Part shown: positions 44,981-47,862 of the stretch, piece after piece | Numbering within the stretch: position 1 is the stretch's first letter | How the letters are laid out: the number at the start of each line of letters is the position of its first letter | Notes under the pieces: generated by a model | The model's input: the letters and a program-made list of their open reading frames with translations, nothing else | What the model was told of the DNA's origin: nothing | Databases searched by the model: none | Made by a program: the position numbers and the translations under genes | Origin: Sedimentitalea xiamensis | GTDB lineage: Bacteria; Pseudomonadota; Alphaproteobacteria; Rhodobacterales; Rhodobacteraceae | Reading direction: 5' to 3' | NCBI RefSeq assembly: GCF_030164465.1 | Contig: NZ_JASNJE010000034.1 | Coordinates: forward strand, 1 to 47,862 | DNA: 47,862 nt

Positions 44981-45793
44981 TCAGCTTTCGCCGGTCTTGG
45001 GAAGAACCCGTTCGAACAGGTTTCCTTCGGTGTCATGCGCCCGGACCGTCAGGGCAGGCGCGCCGTTGTCGGTATAGGTGAAGCGGAACACCGGGTTTTC
45101 GCTCACCGAAATGCCGCCTTCCATCGAAAACAGCAGATCGTCGCCCTGGTAGACCTGAAGTTCGTCGATGAAATGCGCGCCGACGAAAAGTTGCGTGATC
45201 TGATCGCGTTGCAGGCCGGAGTAATTCGGATGGCGGATCATGATCTGCGCGTCGCGGCGCTGGCCCGACATGTTTTCGGCCGTGTCGAAATGCTTCAGGC
45301 GCATCTGGCCCATCGTCGCGAGCGCTGCGACCGGATCCTTCGTGGCCGGGGCCGAACAGCCGCCCGAGGCCTTGACATAGCGGCCGCTCATGTAGGTGCC
45401 CGCATCGGTTTCGGCCAGCACGCGGATGTTGGAATACTGGTTCACCCGGACCCGCAGTTCGAAGTTCAGGGGCATCATCAACTCACCGAAGACGAAATCC
45501 GCCGCCATGGGCGCGGGGTTTTCGTCGATGATGACCTGTGCCGTCCTGATCGGAACCGCCGGATCGGACTGGGCGAGGAGCAGCGGAACCGTCGCGGCAT
45601 CGTTCGCGCGGTAGGGCGCGGTCACGTCCAGCACATGAGACCCGTCCTTCAAGATGTTCTCATCGCTGACGAAATCGCCCTTCAATTCCGCCCAGGTGGG
45701 GCCATCCGCCAATGGGTTGTCACGGGGTGGTTCATCGGCCATCGCCCCATGTGCGACAACAGCCAGAGCGGATGCAAGGAAGCGCATTCTCAT
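44981..45793 (-). CDS. Quinoprotein dehydrogenase-associated SoxYZ-like carrier
   Basis: 270 residues from ATG 45793, with GGGAG 7 bases upstream; the open frame continues back but without a ribosome-binding site. Signal peptide ending AMAD near residue 20. The N-terminal SoxY-like half ends in a GGC motif (VKASGGCSAPA, Cys146), equivalent to the sulphur-carrying cysteine of SoxY. The C-terminal SoxZ-like half reads AQIMIRHPNYSGLQRDQITQ, ISVSENPVFRFTYTDNGAPA and LTVRAHDTEGNLFE. The SoxY-SoxZ fusion is the mark of the carrier encoded beside PQQ-dependent dehydrogenases. It is divergent from the relay zinc hydrolase gene, with a shared inverted repeat between. What the cysteine carries is not known. 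Confidence 0.85.
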   Translation of the reverse strand: MRMRFLASALAVVAHGAMADEPPRDNPLADGPTWAELKGDFVSDENILKDGSHVLDVTAPYRANDAATVPLLLAQSDPAVPIRTAQVIIDENPAPMAADFVFGELMMPLNFELRVRVNQYSNIRVLAETDAGTYMSGRYVKASGGCSAPATKDPVAALATMGQMRLKHFDTAENMSGQRRDAQIMIRHPNYSGLQRDQITQLFVGAHFIDELQVYQGDDLLFSMEGGISVSENPVFRFTYTDNGAPALTVRAHDTEGNLFERVLPKTGES

Positions 45794-45821
45794 CTGTGAT
45801 CTCCCGAAACCGTTCCGCAGA

Positions 45822-45895
45822 CTACCATGCCGGGTGGGGGCGGGAAACGTATACTTAGGGGTATGCGCCGATTCGCACGTGGATTTGATACAGTG
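45822..45895. promoter_or_regulatory. Predicted divergent promoter with regulator site 3
   Basis: CGTATACT-TAGG-GGTATGCG (45848-45867) is an imperfect inverted repeat (6 of 8 pairs). On the + strand GATACAGTG begins at 45887, 38 bases after motif base 45849, so the centre would sit near -41.5 of a start at about 45899. On the complement TGGTAG (45827-45822) lies at the mirrored distance, for the SoxYZ-like gene. Both transcription units could be switched on by one LuxR-type regulator dimer. Confidence 0.55.
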
Positions 45896-45920
45896 ATCCC
45901 GGAACCGGACAGGAGCCCCG

Positions 45921-46967
45921 ATGTTCGAACTCATCGTAACCCTTTGCCTTCTGTCGGCGCCGGAAACCTGCCGCGACGTTCTGCTGCCCGGTTTCGAAAG
46001 GGCCTCTGCCGCCGCTTGTGCCGATGCGTTCGCCCGCCGGCCCGTGGATGTCGCGGCGTTGTTTCCGGACAGCCACGTCCAGGGGGAACCGCGCTGCCAG
46101 CCGTCGGGTCCGGCCGCCGAGGTTCAGGACCTTTCCAACGGGGTCTTCGTGTTCAAGGGCGCCATCGACGAGGCCACGCCGCAAAACCTGGGCGGCGTGT
46201 CGAACGCGGGCTTCGTCGTGGGGGGCGACAGCGTCGCCGTGATCGACAGCGGGGGATCGCGGCGGATGGGCGAAGAGTTGTGGCGGTCGGTGCGCGCGAA
46301 GACCGACCTGCCGGTCAGCCATGTGATCCTGACCCATATGCACCCGGATCATGTGCTCGGCACGTCGGTCTTCGCCGAAGCCGGGGCGCGCGTGGTCGGG
46401 CATGAAAAACTGGGTCCGGCGCTGGCGGATCGCCGAGACAGCTATATGGCCGGGTTCGGCCGCCTGATCGGAGACGCGCAGTTCATCGGCACGAAGATCG
46501 TTCTGCCTGATCTGCCGGTGCCCGGCCGGCTGGAAATCGACCTGGGCGGGCGTGTCCTGGATCTTCGGTCTTGGCCGACGGCCCACACCGGCAACGATCT
46601 CACGGTCCTTGATCCGGCCGGCGGAGTCCTGTTCACGGGCGACCTTGTGTTTGACGACCATGCCCCGGCGCTGGACGGATCGGTGCGGGGCTGGATCTCG
46701 GTCCTGTCGGAAATGAAAATGCTGGAGATCGGCCGCATCGTCCCCGGCCATGGCGGACCAGTTCTGAACTGGCCATCGGGCGCGCAGGATCTGGACCGCT
46801 ATCTGGAAGTGCTGGCCGCCGACACCCGTGCCGCCATCGGCCGTGGCGACCCGCTGAGCACGGCGGCCAGCAATATTGCGGCCTCCGAGGCGGAGAACTG
46901 GCAATTGTTCGATCTCTTCAACGCTCGCAACGCGACCGTCGCCTACACGGAACTGGAATGGGAATGA
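45921..46967 (+). CDS. Quinoprotein relay system zinc metallohydrolase 2
   Basis: 348 residues. The N-terminal domain (about 1-65) opens MFELIVTLCLLSAPETCRDV with several cysteines, typical of this branch. The metallo-beta-lactamase fold follows with the zinc motif HMHPDH (139-144) and the later ligands His in TAHTGND, Asp in LFTGDLVFDDH and His in VPGHGGP. It is the SoxH-like hydrolase that accompanies PQQ dehydrogenases and SoxYZ-like carriers and probably acts on the group bound to the carrier cysteine. It is transcribed divergently from the carrier gene and ends 4 bases before the next, convergent gene. Confidence 0.87.
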   Translation: MFELIVTLCLLSAPETCRDVLLPGFERASAAACADAFARRPVDVAALFPDSHVQGEPRCQPSGPAAEVQDLSNGVFVFKGAIDEATPQNLGGVSNAGFVVGGDSVAVIDSGGSRRMGEELWRSVRAKTDLPVSHVILTHMHPDHVLGTSVFAEAGARVVGHEKLGPALADRRDSYMAGFGRLIGDAQFIGTKIVLPDLPVPGRLEIDLGGRVLDLRSWPTAHTGNDLTVLDPAGGVLFTGDLVFDDHAPALDGSVRGWISVLSEMKMLEIGRIVPGHGGPVLNWPSGAQDLDRYLEVLAADTRAAIGRGDPLSTAASNIAASEAENWQLFDLFNARNATVAYTELEWE

Positions 46968-46971
46968 CGTA

Positions 46972-47586
46972 TCATTCCGGGACGTGGCCCAGCAGCATCT
47001 GGGCGATGGCATAGGCGCGTTTTTCCAGCAGAACCGGGGTTTCGCAGACATAGGTCAGAGACTGCGCCCGGTCCCGGAAAATGCGTTCGTCCCAGTCCAG
47101 CTTTTCTTCCAGTTCATCGACCTTGTCGTAGTCGGGGGCGTCCGCCTTCATCAGGTCCGACATGCGGGCCCGGCTGCCGTCGATTTCTTCGGATAGGGCG
47201 ATCTGCTTGAGCGAATAACGTTCGATCCCGGAAATGATCGCCGACCGGTCCGCCTGACCCCCGTCGAACACCGCCCTGAAAATCCTGCCAAGGTCATCGG
47301 CGGTCAGGCCGGGGTGATCCGCCACGAAGGTGTCCACGAGGACGGCGGCCTTCTCCAGCGACACCCGTCGCAGAGCCAGCGTTTCGACCAGGATGTCGGC
47401 GTCACCGGCGATTGCGTCCGGCAGCGCGCCGTCAGGGACCGGGAGCGGCCACATCAGGCCCAGGGACAGGCTTTCCACCTTGCGCTGCACGCAGGGCCAG
47501 GTCGGGTCCGAAAAATCCGCGCTCAACCCGGCTCCCGGTATCGATACCGCGGCCAGGGCCGCGAGCAGGCGCCTTGAAATATGCAT
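46972..47586 (-). CDS. Unknown secreted protein of the quinoprotein locus
   Basis: 204 residues, GGAGG 9 bases before the ATG, and a signal peptide (MHISRRLLAALAAVSIPGAG then LSAD). Two cysteines in the mature part (WPCVQRKVESLSLGLMWPLP; SLTYVCETPVLLEKRAYAIA) may form one disulphide. It is strongly helical: a segment around 145-175 (DYDKVDELEEKLDWDERIF) looks like a coiled coil. No known domain is seen. It is divergent from the formaldehyde dehydrogenase gene and convergent with the relay hydrolase. A periplasmic accessory role in PQQ-dependent oxidation is inference from position only. Confidence 0.7.
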   Translation of the reverse strand: MHISRRLLAALAAVSIPGAGLSADFSDPTWPCVQRKVESLSLGLMWPLPVPDGALPDAIAGDADILVETLALRRVSLEKAAVLVDTFVADHPGLTADDLGRIFRAVFDGGQADRSAIISGIERYSLKQIALSEEIDGSRARMSDLMKADAPDYDKVDELEEKLDWDERIFRDRAQSLTYVCETPVLLEKRAYAIAQMLLGHVPE

Positions 47587-47743
47587 GGTCCGTGTCCTCC
47601 GCCGACTACTCTAATAGTTGAACGGTTCCTGTCCATGTCCGCCAACACACACCTATGTCTTAATTGTGCCGGCAGGCCGCTGGCATGTAGCCTTTTTGCC
47701 AAGGGGCATTGAGACCCAGGTTCAATTTGCGGGGGAGAAGACC

Positions 47744-47862
47744 ATGCGCACACGCGCCGCGGTTGCGATGGAGGCGGGGAAGCCTCTGGAGATCATGGAT
47801 GTGAACCTCGAGGGTCCGCGGGCGGGCGAGGTACTGGTTGAAATCAAGGCGACGGGCCTGTG
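47744..47862 (+). CDS. frmA: S-(hydroxymethyl)glutathione dehydrogenase, N-terminal part (cut by window edge)
   Basis: ATG 47744 with GGGGGAG 8 bases upstream. The visible 39 codons read MRTRAAVAMEAGKPLEIMDV, then NLEGPRAGEVLVEIKATGL, and stop at the edge just before the expected catalytic zinc cysteine (next codon TG.). This is the conserved start of class III alcohol dehydrogenase, which oxidises the glutathione adduct of formaldehyde with NAD (flhA in Paracoccus methylotrophy literature). It fits the locus: methanol oxidation in the periplasm yields formaldehyde, removed by this enzyme in the cytoplasm. The 157-base upstream gap is shared with the divergent unknown gene and has a weak palindrome at 47605-47618. 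Confidence 0.9.
   Translation, partial: MRTRAAVAMEAGKPLEIMDVNLEGPRAGEVLVEIKATGL

Noticed and set aside
47605-47618. ACTACTCTAATAGT palindrome upstream of formaldehyde dehydrogenase as a fourth regulator site
   Set aside because: It shares only scattered bases with the other sites and has no -10-like box at the matching offset.

Overview
The window looks like a chromosomal segment of an alphaproteobacterium of the order Rhodobacterales (Roseobacter or Paracoccus type). The evidence is the high GC content, the dense overlapping operons, the use of GTG and TTG starts, and families typical of that group: DUF1194, a DUF6127-like phage gene, an FNR-type box, a FlhSR-like regulator pair, and the quinoprotein relay proteins. 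No 16S rRNA or other species marker is present, so the assignment is inference.

Region 1 (1-15.8 kb) is an accessory island on one side of a tRNA-Thr(TGT) gene (15807-15882). It is a graveyard of mobile DNA: an IS5-type transposase end, a frameshifted serine recombinase, a phage tail-fibre end, a truncated DUF6127-like gene, and broken IS3, IS66 and IS200-type transposases. Cargo genes lie among these: a DUF1194 protein, a small membrane protein, a small lipoprotein and a DUF1624 membrane protein. Its centre is a seven-gene same-strand cassette (14261 down to 5254): AraC regulator, small lipoprotein, double-SH3 secreted protein, secreted amidase, twin aspartyl-protease/PDZ protein, CPBP membrane protease and a TAP-type alpha/beta hydrolase. 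A second, decayed copy of the regulator-lipoprotein part sits at 2811-3572, with a matching sequence upstream of the lipoprotein.

Region 2 (15.9-33.6 kb) is ordinary metabolism and transport. It holds an FMN-binding glutamate-synthase-like protein, a carboxymuconolactone-decarboxylase-family protein, a complete peptide ABC transporter with a co-transcribed M24 aminopeptidase, a two-gene RND efflux system behind an FNR-like box, a TAXI-type TRAP transporter (binding protein plus fused permease), and an isocitrate lyase/PEP mutase family enzyme.

Region 3 (33.6-47.9 kb) appears to be the periphery of PQQ-dependent alcohol (methanol) oxidation. A seven-gene MoxR/DUF58/DUF4381/vWA/vWA/TPR/BatD-like operon, comparable to mxaRSACKL or bat clusters, is followed by a LuxR-type response regulator, a FIST sensor and a hybrid histidine kinase. 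Then come two unknown secreted proteins, a SoxYZ-like carrier, the quinoprotein relay zinc hydrolase, another unknown secreted protein, and the start of glutathione-dependent formaldehyde dehydrogenase. The quinoprotein dehydrogenase itself is not in the window. I find a related inverted-repeat motif upstream of three of these transcription units, with a -10-like box at the same offset each time. I infer that this is the binding site of the local response regulator.
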